This document shows positions 16,937 through 26,705 of a stretch of 64,000 nt of DNA, one piece after another. The notes below the pieces were generated by a model. That model did no database searches. It was not told the origin of the DNA and saw only the letters and a program-made list of their open reading frames with translations. The DNA comes from Methanobacterium bryantii (GTDB taxonomy: Archaea > Methanobacteriota > Methanobacteria > Methanobacteriales > Methanobacteriaceae), in the NCBI RefSeq assembly GCF_002287175.1, contig NZ_LMVM01000001.1:644303-708302 (forward strand), in the 5' to 3' direction. Each line of letters starts with the position of its first letter. Position 1 is the stretch's first letter. The position numbers and the translations under genes are program-made.

Positions 16937-17872
16937 TTAATTCATGTTAAATCCTGTTAAAAGTAAAAAAATAATATAAATAATTATCATTAATAATGCT
17001 CTTAAACGAGTTAATCCACTTTTACTCCTTAAATACAAGCTAAAAATAGAAATTAGAATTATAAAAAATATGGAAACTATTTGAAACTCACTATAATCTG
17101 GGATTGAAATTGGATTTATAATTGATACTGTTCCCAAAATCAAAGTAGAATTGGATAAAGTACTTCCCATCAAATCTCCTACTGCCAGAATTTTGTAGCC
17201 GTGTAACAACGAAATTGTCTCGAATGTGAGTTCAGGAAGAGATGTTCCAAAGGAAATCAATATGATTCCTATTAAAAAAACAGGGATTCCAATATCAGAT
17301 GCTATTATGGAGGTATAATCAACTAAATATTTTGCACTGATTAAAAGTGCCATTAAACCTAATGAAAAGAAAATTAAGTTTTTTATGAACTGTTTCTTGC
17401 TTACTACATCTTCCTCTTCTTCAAAATCTGACCGCTTAAAAACCAGAGTGAAATAAGTTATAAAAATGATAATTAAAATTATGCCATCAATACGGGATAA
17501 AATTCCGTCTGAAGCTAATATTATTGGTAAGAGGGCTATAAAAAAGGGATAAGTGAGTTCTTTTTTAATTTTATTACTCTTAAAATTAATTTCTCCAGCT
17601 ATTAATGTGGCTGTGCCTATAACTAAAGACAAATTGACTACATTAGATCCTAAAACTGTTCCTAAAGAAAGTTCAGGTATTTTCTCTATAGCAGATGTTA
17701 TACTAATTACTAATTCAGGTACACTGGTTGCAATGGCCATTATTATAAATCCTGCCGCAAAATGACCTAATTTAAGATATAATGAAATTTTAGATATTGA
17801 TCTTGTCGTTAGAGCACCGCTTAAAATTAAGATAATTAAAAGAAATGCAAAAATCATATAATCAATATTCAT
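16937..17872 (-). CDS. Sodium/calcium exchanger family (CaCA) antiporter
   Basis: 311 residues with about ten membrane segments in two inverted halves. Each half carries an alpha-repeat: ATSVPELVIS with GSNVVNLSLVIG in the first, and GTSLPELTFE with GSTLSNSTLILG in the second. These residues form the cation path in Na+/Ca2+ exchangers. A charged loop (EEEED near 154) separates the halves. The gene is convergent with the CDF gene, with only 36 bp between stops. The ribosome site is weak. The transported ion is inferred from the family only. Confidence 0.9.
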   Translation of the reverse strand: MNIDYMIFAFLLIILILSGALTTRSISKISLYLKLGHFAAGFIIMAIATSVPELVISITSAIEKIPELSLGTVLGSNVVNLSLVIGTATLIAGEINFKSNKIKKELTYPFFIALLPIILASDGILSRIDGIILIIIFITYFTLVFKRSDFEEEEDVVSKKQFIKNLIFFSLGLMALLISAKYLVDYTSIIASDIGIPVFLIGIILISFGTSLPELTFETISLLHGYKILAVGDLMGSTLSNSTLILGTVSIINPISIPDYSEFQIVSIFFIILISIFSLYLRSKSGLTRLRALLMIIIYIIFLLLTGFNMN

Positions 17873-18356
17873 AATATTATATCTGTTTAATATGATATTT
17901 AGTAAGGCACATCTTAAAAGTGATTTTTTTCTAAATTAAAATTAATATTTTTAAAGTAAGTCAGACGCTCTTCAATGAAGTAAATTGAAGCATACATGAA
18001 AATGACATTGTTATAGTCTTCCAGAATTGTGGAATTTCAGGTGCAAACAGTGCCAGAATGAAATCAACTATTATGAGACTAATTAGCAGAAATATTTAAA
18101 ATTGACTCAGTATGATGAAAATTGAGCAGAATACAATAAATGGATATCTATTAAAAGTCAATTCCGAAAACAAGTAATTTGAATTGAATCAATGTGCTGA
18201 AATTATGAATGATTTATAAAAATTGACAATACAATTTTTACAGAGTGTATGGAAGGGGAAGGTTATAGCTGGAAATTGATTGGTTGAAAGGAAGTAATGT
18301 CTAATGCATGTAATGTATGGTTCATTTATGCCTGTGTTTTAGGATATATCTAAAAA
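17873..18356. other. Gene-free stretch
   Basis: About 0.48 kb. Contains a short inverted motif around CCAGAATTGTGGAATTTCAGG (about 18021-18041) but no frame, RNA or member of the main repeat families that I can support. Confidence 0.4.
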
Positions 18357-18659
18357 TTATTTAATATATAAATCGTAAAATTCTGAACTTGCTATATCTT
18401 CTAATATGCGCTTATAATAATTTTCAAATAGTTTTCTTTCTTCTTTAATATATTCTGGATTGTTTAAATCACCATCTTGAGGATTTAATTCAAGAATCAC
18501 TACAATGTTATCTATTTTAATTATAGAATCAACATAGGCATATTCTTTATATTCTAACAATTTATGGTTGATAATTGGCTCCCATTCCTTTGGGGAGTTT
18601 TCATCAACGAATCCTAATTTATAGGGGTCCTCTTTGATAGTTTTTACATATTCTAACAT
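18357..18659 (-). CDS. Small acidic hypothetical protein
   Basis: 100 residues from the ATG at 18659, four bases after GGTGAT; a longer TTG frame to 18704 overlaps the upstream gene by four bases and is less likely. Acidic and Tyr-rich, with a probable central beta-hairpin (IIKIDNIVVILELNP) and a C-terminal amphipathic helix. I do not recognise the family. The gene follows the zinc-ribbon gene at 18701-18904 closely, so the two are probably cotranscribed. Confidence 0.6.
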   Translation of the reverse strand: MLEYVKTIKEDPYKLGFVDENSPKEWEPIINHKLLEYKEYAYVDSIIKIDNIVVILELNPQDGDLNNPEYIKEERKLFENYYKRILEDIASSEFYDLYIK

Positions 18660-18700
18660 AAATATCACCAGAGATATCCAGTCTAACAGGTCTCTGATAT

Positions 18701-18904
18701 TCAATAAGAAGGTACATAAGAATTATATCCAATATAATGTTTTAAAGTAGCTATAAAACTTGAATACCCGCATGTTGGGCATTTATGTTTCTTTTTGAAT
18801 TTGATCTTTTCCAGACTTAATATTGTTATCTGGCCTTTTTTAGGAATATTATAAGTTGTTCCACATTTTTTGCAGGTTACAGTCCAGTTATCTATATCTA
18901 CCAT
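18701..18904 (-). CDS. Small zinc-ribbon protein
   Basis: 67 residues with two knuckles, CKKCG at about 11-15 and CPTCG at about 42-46, spaced as in a zinc ribbon with a Lys-rich loop between. GAGGTG precedes the ATG. Possible roles are nucleic-acid binding or partnership with the downstream acidic protein. No specific family is recognised. Confidence 0.65.
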   Translation of the reverse strand: MVDIDNWTVTCKKCGTTYNIPKKGQITILSLEKIKFKKKHKCPTCGYSSFIATLKHYIGYNSYVPSY

Positions 18905-19873
18905 GATTACACCTCTAAATTTTTAGTTTATTATATTTCCACATCATTTGAAAATAAATGGGGAGGGGAGTGTATAAAGATCCCCAAAAATTATGTAGGA
19001 GGCGGATTTTTTATATTTTTTATACTCCCTCGATTTTTTTAATTATTTGATTGGCTTTAATTTTTTAACTGCCGTATCTCACGTATTCTATTTAACAAAC
19101 AGTATTTAAGTAATTATTCCAGAGTTTTTCCCAAATTATTACAGATTATGCCCAAATCTAATGTTATCCTGAAAGTGAAATGTAAAGGGATAACTTTTAA
19201 AATAAGTTTTGAGATAATACACAGGCACTAAAGTGAAGAGTAATTGATTTCATAATTTGGATACTAGTTATAATGTGTTGTTTATTCTTATTTGACGGTG
19301 TATATTTTGATTTTTAGATAGATATAATTAAGTTAGTCTATGATTTAGATTTTAAATTTCGCTCATGCCCAGAATGTTGTGTAACTAATATCGCTTCATT
19401 TTCATGTGATTATTGGTTAAGTAAATTGTATTTTTTTTAAGATAAATCCCATATAATCAATTAAAAATTACAATTTAACATAAAGTATAACTCATACACA
19501 GGATCATGGACATGAGCGTTAAATTTATTATTTTCAACTTGTCAAATTTTAAGTTTCATGACCATTATTAAAATAAAATTTAATAATGATCTTGAATGGT
19601 AAAAATAATAAGTTATTCATCTCCTTTTCAACATAACTAGTCCTTTTTACCCTTAATTTGTTTCTCATTTAAACATTACATAATTATTTATTTTAGATTT
19701 AAATTATTATATTAAATTAGCATAATTGTTAATTTAGTTATTATAATTTTACTTGCGTTCTATTTTATTATAGAAATTTTTATATCGCTCTTTTGGTAAT
19801 ATTATAAAATAAAATAATGCTTATAATTTATATTCATTTTTAAATATTTTTTAATAGATTTAGGATAGATCAT
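18905..19873. other. Gene-free stretch carrying a MITE-like copy
   Basis: About 0.97 kb upstream of the histidine kinase gene. It contains the MITE-like element at 19360-19518 and an imperfect inverted pair around 18967-18981 and 19015-19030 (GGGGAGTGTATAAA against TTTTATACTCCC). The remainder is AT-rich without recognisable features. Confidence 0.5.
19360..19518. mobile_element. MITE-like element, copy 2, with 8-bp target duplication
   Basis: 159 bp with terminal inverted repeats CGCTCATGCCC (19360-19370) and GGACATGAGCG (19508-19518). TTAAATTT directly precedes it (19352-19359) and directly follows it (19519-19526), a perfect 8-bp target-site duplication. The AT-rich interior is related to copies at 15692, 29198 and 45073. 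No open frame, so any transposase would act in trans. Confidence 0.8.
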
Positions 19874-21253
19874 ATGAGAATAAATCTTATGCTGCAGAAT
19901 AAAAAATATCAAATTGCAGTAATAGGATTGCTTATTGGGTTTTCACTTTTTTTAATATATTATTTTCATTATATGCTTGGAATTAGTGTAGTTTTCACTC
20001 ATTTTTTCTATATTCCAATTATTTTGGCTGCTATTTGGTGGAAAAAGAAGGGTTTAATTGTTCCCCTTTTATTATCACTGGCTCTAATTTTGAGCCATAT
20101 TTTCTCTGGAGAAATTAGTCTTCCGGTAACTGAAGATTACCTTCGATCTGTAATGTTTATCTTTGTGGGTGTTATTGTTGTGATTTTAAGTAATGAAATT
20201 GAAAAATCAAGAGAAAGTCTAAGTGAAAGTGAAGAAAAGTATCGTTCAGTAGTTGAATCAGCAGTAGCAGCAATTATAACTTTGAATAGTGATGGAAATA
20301 TTATTTCATGGAATAAAGGAGCGCATAATATTTTTGGATACACTGAAAACGAAATTATAGGCAAATCTGCAACTATTTTGATGCCTGAAAAATATAGGGA
20401 AAAATTTTATAGCGGATTACGCAAATCAAATGAAAAGTATAATTCTTTTAATAAAGAGGGAATGGATGCATTAAGAAAGAATAGAAATGAATTTCCTTTT
20501 GATATGTCTGTTGCTACCTGGAATTCTAGAGGAGAAAACTATTTCACTGCAATTATTTATGATATTACTGAACGTAAAAGAGCAGAGAAACAACTAAAAG
20601 AATCTCTAAATGAGAAAGAAATTCTTTTAAAAGAGATTCATCATAGAGTAAAGAATAATCTAATGGTTATTTCAAGTTTACTTAGTTTGCAATCAAGATA
20701 TATCAAAGATAAAACTACTCTTAATATTTTCAAGGAAAGTCAGAGCAGAGCTAGATCAATGGCTTTAATCCATGAAAAGCTTTATAATTCAAATGATCTT
20801 AAACGAATTAACTTTGGCGAATACATAAGAACATTAACTACAGATTTGTTCTACACATATGTAGCTGATCCAAATCTCATTAAATTGAATATGGATGTCG
20901 AAGATATAATGCTTGACATTAACACGGCAGTTCCTCTTGGTTTAATAGTTAATGAGCTTGTATCAAATTCTATGAAACATGCTTTTCCAATAGCATATGG
21001 CTCTGAATTGAGAGAAAATATAAGTACCAACCCCAATGAAATTAATGTTAATTTTAAGTCAGAAGATGATGATTTCATACTTATTGTTAAAGATAATGGA
21101 GTTGGATTTCCAGAGGGATTAGATTTTAAAAACTTGGATTCCCTGGGATTGAGATTAGTAAATAGTCTTACTGATCAAATTCGAGGCAATATTCAGCTTA
21201 AAGTAGATGATGGGACTGAATTTAAAATTATATTTAAAGAAAATGAATATTAG
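19874..21253 (+). CDS. Membrane-bound PAS-sensor histidine kinase (HisKA_2 type)
   Basis: 459 residues. Four membrane helices (about 12-33, 37-56, 60-77, 91-108) lead to a PAS domain (about 118-235, ending ITERKRAE). The dimerisation/phosphoacceptor motif KEIHHRVKNNL is typical of HisKA_2 kinases. The HATPase domain shows an N-box NELVSNSMKHAF, G1 DNGVGFPE and G2 LGLRLV. It would sense a signal through the membrane or PAS part and autophosphorylate on His. No response regulator is adjacent, so the partner is elsewhere. AGGAT lies ahead of the ATG. Confidence 0.92.
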   Translation: MRINLMLQNKKYQIAVIGLLIGFSLFLIYYFHYMLGISVVFTHFFYIPIILAAIWWKKKGLIVPLLLSLALILSHIFSGEISLPVTEDYLRSVMFIFVGVIVVILSNEIEKSRESLSESEEKYRSVVESAVAAIITLNSDGNIISWNKGAHNIFGYTENEIIGKSATILMPEKYREKFYSGLRKSNEKYNSFNKEGMDALRKNRNEFPFDMSVATWNSRGENYFTAIIYDITERKRAEKQLKESLNEKEILLKEIHHRVKNNLMVISSLLSLQSRYIKDKTTLNIFKESQSRARSMALIHEKLYNSNDLKRINFGEYIRTLTTDLFYTYVADPNLIKLNMDVEDIMLDINTAVPLGLIVNELVSNSMKHAFPIAYGSELRENISTNPNEINVNFKSEDDDFILIVKDNGVGFPEGLDFKNLDSLGLRLVNSLTDQIRGNIQLKVDDGTEFKIIFKENEY

Positions 21254-21489
21254 ATCATTTTAGTGTAATCGTAGGCACCAACAAAAATAAATATCCAAAA
21301 TTATTTAGATATTTTTTTATAGTATCTGAAAAATATTAATGCTAATTTTTACTATTTATTAGATTTTTTGGACATAATCATAAGATGCATATGTTTTTTC
21401 TTTTTATTTTTCAAATGCTTTAGTTCAAGATGTTTAAAATACAATTTTAATCTATAAATTCTTTTTTTCAGTAGCAAAGATGAGTGACC

Positions 21490-21540
21490 TTTTATAGAAT
21501 CCCTTAGCTGGATCTAGAATTTGGTCTTGAAGAATAGGCC
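21490..21540. repeat. 51-bp dispersed repeat, copy 2
   Basis: Counterpart of 15891-15941, containing TTAGCTGGATCTAG in the same orientation. It is followed within 60 bp by the second repeat type at 21597. Confidence 0.6.
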
Positions 21541-21596
21541 CTAGCGGGAGATTAGGCCTTTAGAGAAATAGATGTGATTAGTTCCTTAGGAGAGCT

Positions 21597-21694
21597 TTGC
21601 AGTATTTCAACCCTGATAAAAAGGACGGTAGTTCTATTGGGGGTGCCATAAGTGAATCCAATAATAGGCCCCTATCAAATGAATTCAATAAAAT
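21597..21694. repeat. About 95-bp repeat, left of the MFS gene
   Basis: Contains CAACCCTGATAAAAAGGACG and ends with units like ATCAAATGAATTCAATAAAA. It is similar in order and orientation to 23187-23280 on the other side of the MFS gene. Confidence 0.55.
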
Positions 21695-21717
21695 GGTAGG
21701 ATCATTATTAAATCTAT

Positions 21718-23022
21718 TCAGGACATTAAATCGGTTATATCCTGTTTTTCCGGGTTAAAAGTAATGAATTTTCGAAATGATGGAATAAAGAATAGGTTGA
21801 TAGAAACCAGGAAACTTGCTGTAAAACAAACTAAAAATATTGTTTTTATAGGGAAAAGTTCTGCTAAAAAGCCCCCTGTGACCATAGCAAGAGGTGTAAG
21901 TGACATTATCAACATTTCTACAATACCTATGAATTTGCCCATCATGTTGTCGGGGACAATAGATTGAAGTGATGACATAATAAAAACAGCAATTACAGAT
22001 TCTGCAATACCTGCAAGGAATAGCAGAGTGATCATTACATAAAATTCATTTGTTAAAGCAAAGGCTATGAAGCATAGATTAGATAAACAAAGACATATGA
22101 ACATTAATGGGGCCTTCTTTGAAGATTCCAAATTTACCACTGAAAGGATTATCATACTTAAAAGCATGCCCATGGTGAAGCTGGCCATAGATATTCCGTA
22201 TTTTGCAGGTCCTAAGCCTGGAGAAGTCTGAAAAAGGGGTATGAGAAGTACGATAGTCATGTGTTCTAGAAAACTGGTGATTGAAAATATTAGTAAAATA
22301 GAGGAAAGTCCTTTCAAATTTTTAATGAATGTGATGGATTCCTTAAGATCTGATATGAAATTTTGGGATGTAATCTCGGATTCTATATTTTTTGGGATTT
22401 TAGCAAAATTTGTAAGAATTCCTGATATTATAAATGATAAACCGTTGAATAAGAACATTAGTGGAGCGCCTATTATAACGTAAGCAATACCTCCAATTGA
22501 ATTTCCCATAATATCTGCACCAGTATTGGCTATGCCAAAAAGAGAATTTACATTAGTTAATTTCTCTTTAGGAACCATTTTTGGTAGTATAGAAATTGCT
22601 GCAGGATTAAAGAATGCCCCACAAACTCCAAGAATAATACCTGCTATAAAAACTTCCCACAACTGTAATATCTGGAAATAGGCAGCAATGGCTACAATTA
22701 TAATGGTTATCCCTCTGATAATATCCATAGATACCATTAATTTTTTTCTGTTAGATCGATCAGCAATTACTCCCGCAAAAGGAGATAACAAAACACTCGG
22801 TACAAGTGACACTGCCATCAAAGTACCCATAATTGCAGTAGAGCCTGTAAATGCCAGTACCCAAAATCCAAGTCCAATTTCATAGATCATATTACCTATT
22901 ACAGATATAAATTCCCCTTGTAAAAGTAAAAAAAGACTTAATGATAAAAATTTCGGTTTATTAAGCGATTTTTTTCCTAAATATTCGTTATCATACATAT
23001 TTGCAGAGTCTTCGCTTCTCAT
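21718..23022 (-). CDS. MFS-family exporter
   Basis: 434 residues with about twelve membrane segments. The loop 2-3 motif GVIADRSNRKKLM is the major facilitator signature, and the sequence resembles the MFS_3 group of drug or enterobactin-type exporters. CAGGAGA precedes the ATG. Both flanks carry the same ~95-bp repeat (21597-21694 and 23187-23280), so this gene may have moved or been duplicated as a unit. Substrate unknown. Confidence 0.88.
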   Translation of the reverse strand: MRSEDSANMYDNEYLGKKSLNKPKFLSLSLFLLLQGEFISVIGNMIYEIGLGFWVLAFTGSTAIMGTLMAVSLVPSVLLSPFAGVIADRSNRKKLMVSMDIIRGITIIIVAIAAYFQILQLWEVFIAGIILGVCGAFFNPAAISILPKMVPKEKLTNVNSLFGIANTGADIMGNSIGGIAYVIIGAPLMFLFNGLSFIISGILTNFAKIPKNIESEITSQNFISDLKESITFIKNLKGLSSILLIFSITSFLEHMTIVLLIPLFQTSPGLGPAKYGISMASFTMGMLLSMIILSVVNLESSKKAPLMFICLCLSNLCFIAFALTNEFYVMITLLFLAGIAESVIAVFIMSSLQSIVPDNMMGKFIGIVEMLIMSLTPLAMVTGGFLAELFPIKTIFLVCFTASFLVSINLFFIPSFRKFITFNPEKQDITDLMS

Positions 23023-23186
23023 GTTATTCTCCTGACTTATTTGATTCTACAAATAGTATGCATATCAAATAGAGGTATCCAATATATGCGATGTATAATA
23101 TATACTTTTCAAAATGTCTATCCATAGCAGGGGCCAAATAGTTTAGAAAAATGGGAGATTGAATTCTTAAAAGAGATCTAGAGGAG

Positions 23187-23304
23187 TAATGCAACCCTGA
23201 AGAAAAGCACGGTAATTCTATTATGGCACCATCAAACGAATTCAATAAAAAGGCGCCTATCAAATAGTTTCAATAAAAGAGACCAATAAATGAATTCTAT
23301 TAAT
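23187..23304. repeat. About 95-bp repeat right of the MFS gene plus a short degenerate tandem array
   Basis: 23187-23280 matches 21597-21694. Within and after it, three degenerate units of about 27-28 bp (starting near 23231, 23259 and 23286) share ATCAAATGAATTCAATAAAA-like cores. The whole 23023-23677 interval has no gene I trust. The 88-codon frame at 23290-23556 runs through repeat sequence. Confidence 0.55.
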
Positions 23305-23516
23305 GGCTTCTTTTTTTACGAAATCAAATCAAATGGGTTCATTAACGATTTCACTAACGTGGCGATTCCATTAAGTATAGCTGCGAACTTTAAACCCGTA
23401 TCGGGCGTCATACGCGTATATCACGAAGACAACTTCCCTTCGAGGAGCCTGATTATCGTAATATACAGGCATATGACGAAGTTGAAAAAAGCTGTCAAAA
23501 TTTTTAATTTTTTCAC

Positions 23517-23541
23517 GTCAAAAATTCATAGAATTTTTGAC
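23517..23541. repeat. Palindromic element
   Basis: GTCAAAAATTC-ATA-GAATTTTTGAC, 11-bp perfect arms, same family as the large mosaics. Confidence 0.75.
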
Positions 23542-23677
23542 AGTTCGTATATCTAAAACCATCCCTCGCACCCCCACCCACCTCCGGAGAAGACTGCGTC
23601 TAAGGACTGCAATTACCGCTTCGTGAATTATTTAAAATATTATTTAATAATCTTTGTCTGATTCACCAAGGGAGGTA

Positions 23678-24286
23678 TCACTTAACGTAGTAAGGATCTG
23701 TATCCGGATCATGATATCCTGTATGTGTATAATCCATACTATGGCCTTTTTCTTCCGCTAAATGCTCCTGAGTCTTAGCATTATCTACTTTTGTATCTCC
23801 CCAATGTTTAATAGCATCAGCTTGCCAGTTATCATCACTAGAACTAGAACTACTTGATCTTTTAATTGTGTATCCAGTTCCGTTACAAGCTGGACATACA
23901 CCAGTACCCCAACACATTGTACATGGTATATCAGCCCCCCAAACGCCATCTCCTCCGCAATTACAGCAAACGCCAGTTCCTCCACACAATTCACAAACTA
24001 CTTTTTCCTCAGAACTTGATTGTTGATCAATTCCAGCATCATCAGTACTTGAATTTGATTGTTGATTAGTTCCAGATGAATTAGATGTCACTCCGGGATC
24101 ATGAAATATATTTCCTGCTGCTATTCCTAGTCCAGCAACTAAAACGAAACAGATCACAATAAGAAATTTAACAGGAGAACCTGTATTTTCTTTGGTTATT
24201 TTTGAATCATCATTTAGATTAATTCCACATTTTTTACAGAATTTAGCATCTTTCTTATTTTCTGCGCCGCATTTTCGACAAAACAT
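23678..24286 (-). CDS. Membrane-anchored zinc-ribbon and DnaJ-type Cys-rich protein
   Basis: 202 residues. An N-terminal double-Cys zinc ribbon (C3, C6, C17, C20) is followed by a single membrane helix (about 38-61), a Ser/Asn-rich linker, then a DnaJ-like cysteine-rich domain with repeated C-x2-C-x-G-x-G knuckles (CELCGGTG, CNCGGDG, CTMCWGTG, CPACNGTG), and a hydrophilic Ser/Asp-rich tail. Ribbon inside and DnaJ-type zinc domain outside is the likely topology. AAGGTG precedes the ATG. No J-domain is present, so it is not a Hsp70 co-chaperone. A role in envelope protein folding is a guess. Confidence 0.75.
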   Translation of the reverse strand: MFCRKCGAENKKDAKFCKKCGINLNDDSKITKENTGSPVKFLIVICFVLVAGLGIAAGNIFHDPGVTSNSSGTNQQSNSSTDDAGIDQQSSSEEKVVCELCGGTGVCCNCGGDGVWGADIPCTMCWGTGVCPACNGTGYTIKRSSSSSSSDDNWQADAIKHWGDTKVDNAKTQEHLAEEKGHSMDYTHTGYHDPDTDPYYVK

Positions 24287-25295
24287 TCAAACACCTTCTT
24301 ACTCAAACTTTTTTTCATATTTCATCATTACTTCAATAATTTTTAGGGTATAATCTAATGAAGCAATTAAGATATTACTAAAATCTTATAAATCCTCATT
24401 TAGAGATATATTAATCTTTTTTGGCATTAGTAATTTCATTCGAGTATGTAAAATAGAAAAATTGTTGTAAAAAAAAATTTTAGAGTCATTACTAGTCATA
24501 TCACGTTATAAATGTTATTAATAATATTAAATAACCAAAAACTAAAATTTTTGTTATTAACGCCTCTTCCTATTCCAATGAATTATCCCCTAATTTATTT
24601 TATAAATTTAGTTTTCATATATATAATTTTCTAAGTTTTATTTAGTCCATAGTAACTTTTTTATGGTTGAATTTGTCTTATAATCCATTTTAATTATAAT
24701 TAAAGCTAAAAATACATCTATTATTTAATAATTTTAGTATATTGGTCATATATGCTCTATTTTATTGATATTTGGTCTTTAATCCGATTATTTATGAATA
24801 ATTAGTTCTATAAACTTCATATGCGTTTATTGTTTCAAATGAAAGAAATAATTGCAACTGAATTTTAGTCCTATTTTTTTAGTAACGCAAAATATGATAC
24901 AAATTAAATTTAATAAAGAAATCGAAGGGCGAAATATCGTCTCTGATATTCATAGTTTACCCTTTAAATTAAAATTCGCCCTTCAACTCATTGTTTGTTG
25001 GTGTTTTCAATACTAGAAAAAAAGTATTTTTCTCTATTTTTTTATTCTTTTTATTCAGGTAAATGGATACGCCGGGACATTAAATGGTGGCACTCAACGT
25101 CAGGGAAGGTTAGTATATGGATAATTTAATACTAATTTTTGACTTATTTATAATTTCATTTTAGTGAATTTGTGCCAGAAAGTACAATCGTAAATGTTGA
25201 ATATAAAGATGTGTGAAATAGGTGGTTAAATTTAAATTGACTTGATTTTAAGCAAAATATATTTAAACCATCCCAAAATTCTTTTTTAACGTGAA
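24287..25295. other. 1-kb gene-free stretch with a candidate hairpin RNA
   Basis: Very AT-rich. The only strong structure is the perfect inverted repeat at 24924-24984, reported separately. There is a weak MITE-end-like motif near 25068-25110. No coding frame. Confidence 0.45.
24924..24984. other. GC-rich inverted repeat in AT-rich DNA, possible small RNA or terminator
   Basis: GAAGGGCGAA (24924-24933) pairs perfectly with TTCGCCCTTC (24975-24984) around a 41-nt loop. The GC-rich stem stands out in a ~25% GC neighbourhood. No neighbouring gene is close enough to explain it as a leader. Confidence 0.4.
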
Positions 25296-25718
25296 TTAAT
25301 TTTCTATTGTTTCAAAAGCTAATTTTAATTTCTTAAATGAATACAAACATGCATTTTCTGCAGCTTTTTTCTTTTCAAAATAGAATAAATGTGAACTGCA
25401 CTTGCAGTCAGAACAGCCGAATTTGTCAGTGGATGTTCCTTTCTTTGAAATTTCCATGGCAACATCACACTCCCATTTTTCTGGGCTTCTTTCCAGTATT
25501 ACTTCTTTTACATCTGAATTTGGGGAGTTTAAAAGGTAGTCGATATGCCAGAACAACTTTTTTTCTTTGGATAGATGTCTTCGTACCCTGCTGTCTATAG
25601 AATTAAGTGCAGATCCTACATACACATAGTATCCCTTTTTAAAGTCCATTTCACCAAGTTTTCCTACTTTAATTGTTGAATCTTGGCTTAATTGGATTAT
25701 GAGACAGTATGTTGCCAT
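25296..25718 (-). CDS. DUF123 GIY-YIG nuclease-like protein
   Basis: 140 residues. GYYVYVGSA (about 29-37), R-VRRHLSKEKKLFWHIDYLL and the later Cys cluster with H-LFYF match the archaeal DUF123 branch of GIY-YIG domains. AAGGTG precedes the ATG. GIY-YIG proteins cut DNA; a DNA-repair or endonuclease role is likely but the DUF123 substrate is unknown. Confidence 0.85.
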   Translation of the reverse strand: MATYCLIIQLSQDSTIKVGKLGEMDFKKGYYVYVGSALNSIDSRVRRHLSKEKKLFWHIDYLLNSPNSDVKEVILERSPEKWECDVAMEISKKGTSTDKFGCSDCKCSSHLFYFEKKKAAENACLYSFKKLKLAFETIEN

Positions 25719-25775
25719 TTTAACACCTTAGTTATGCTTAAAATTAGTTTTAATTATGACTTATATAAATTAAGG

Positions 25776-26171
25776 TTATGCTTTAATTTTGCTTATATAA
25801 TCTTTTACATCTTTTATCTGTTCAAGATAATCATCGATTATATATAATACATTTTCATAGGGCCCAAGTTCACGATCACATTTTTTATCAATTGATTTTC
25901 GTTTAGATGAAACTTTAGTTCTTTTAATTGACCCTAAAAGAGAAGATTTATTGTAATCATAATTTAAATATTTCAATTTAACTGCCCTCATATCTGCTGA
26001 AACTTGCCGCCTTATTTCCAGCAAATTTTCTTCTATTCGTTCTATACCAATTAAAGTCATTCTGGCTTCAAGAATAGAAGATGTTTTTAATTCAAAGCTT
26101 TCTATATCCAAGTTTGAAACCATTCTTTCATATTCTTTGGCTTTCAGTATTTTTTTTTCAATCTTGGGCAT
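25776..26171 (-). CDS. Helical hypothetical protein
   Basis: 131 residues, highly charged and predicted almost entirely alpha-helical, with a Lys/Arg-rich middle (about 83-98) and coiled-coil character in both halves. No ribosome site is evident before the ATG, so translation may be leaderless. It follows 57 bp before the GIY-YIG gene in the same direction. Family not recognised. Confidence 0.6.
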   Translation of the reverse strand: MPKIEKKILKAKEYERMVSNLDIESFELKTSSILEARMTLIGIERIEENLLEIRRQVSADMRAVKLKYLNYDYNKSSLLGSIKRTKVSSKRKSIDKKCDRELGPYENVLYIIDDYLEQIKDVKDYISKIKA

Positions 26172-26705
26172 GTTAAATTATTTGAAATAACTAATATAAA
26201 TATGCTAACAGTTTAATACTTATTTATTATTTTAAAAAAATGATTTTTAACAGGAGTATCCTTTCATAATATTGGATATTAAAAAAAATGATCTATCCTG
26301 CCATTAAAAATTATTGAAATTGATATTAATTCTTCTTAAATTGAATGTATACATCAAAATTGTAAACTTTATGTCCAAATAGTTTTAATTAAGTATCAGT
26401 TAATTAGTGAATGAATTTGTATTTTTGAGGCCGCAGTTAATTTTTTACTGGTTAATTAATATTAACCTTTACATATGTAAATCTATAACCCTGAGAACAA
26501 AGAATTCATTTGGTTAATTTTCATTCAATCATTTAAAAATCCAATAAATTAAAAAAAGTATATATTACTAATTGAGTCTAACTTAAGATTAAATAAAATA
26601 AGTAAAGTTTACAAATTATATTGAAATTTAAAGCATATCTGTGAGGGAAGTTTAGGAATAAGATCAATTGAATATTAAGATAAATCTTAAATTCTATTAA
26701 AAGTA
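26172..26705. other. Gene-free AT-rich stretch
   Basis: About 0.53 kb without a recognisable frame, hairpin family member or RNA. Confidence 0.4.

Noticed and set aside
23024..23263. 79-codon minus-strand frame just upstream of the MFS gene
   Set aside because: Its first half is repeat DNA. A shorter 33-codon hydrophobic version ending near the MFS ribosome site is possible but lacks its own site.
23290..23556. 88-codon plus-strand frame
   Set aside because: It runs through the ~28-bp tandem units and a family hairpin, has no ribosome site, and the composition is unlike neighbouring proteins.
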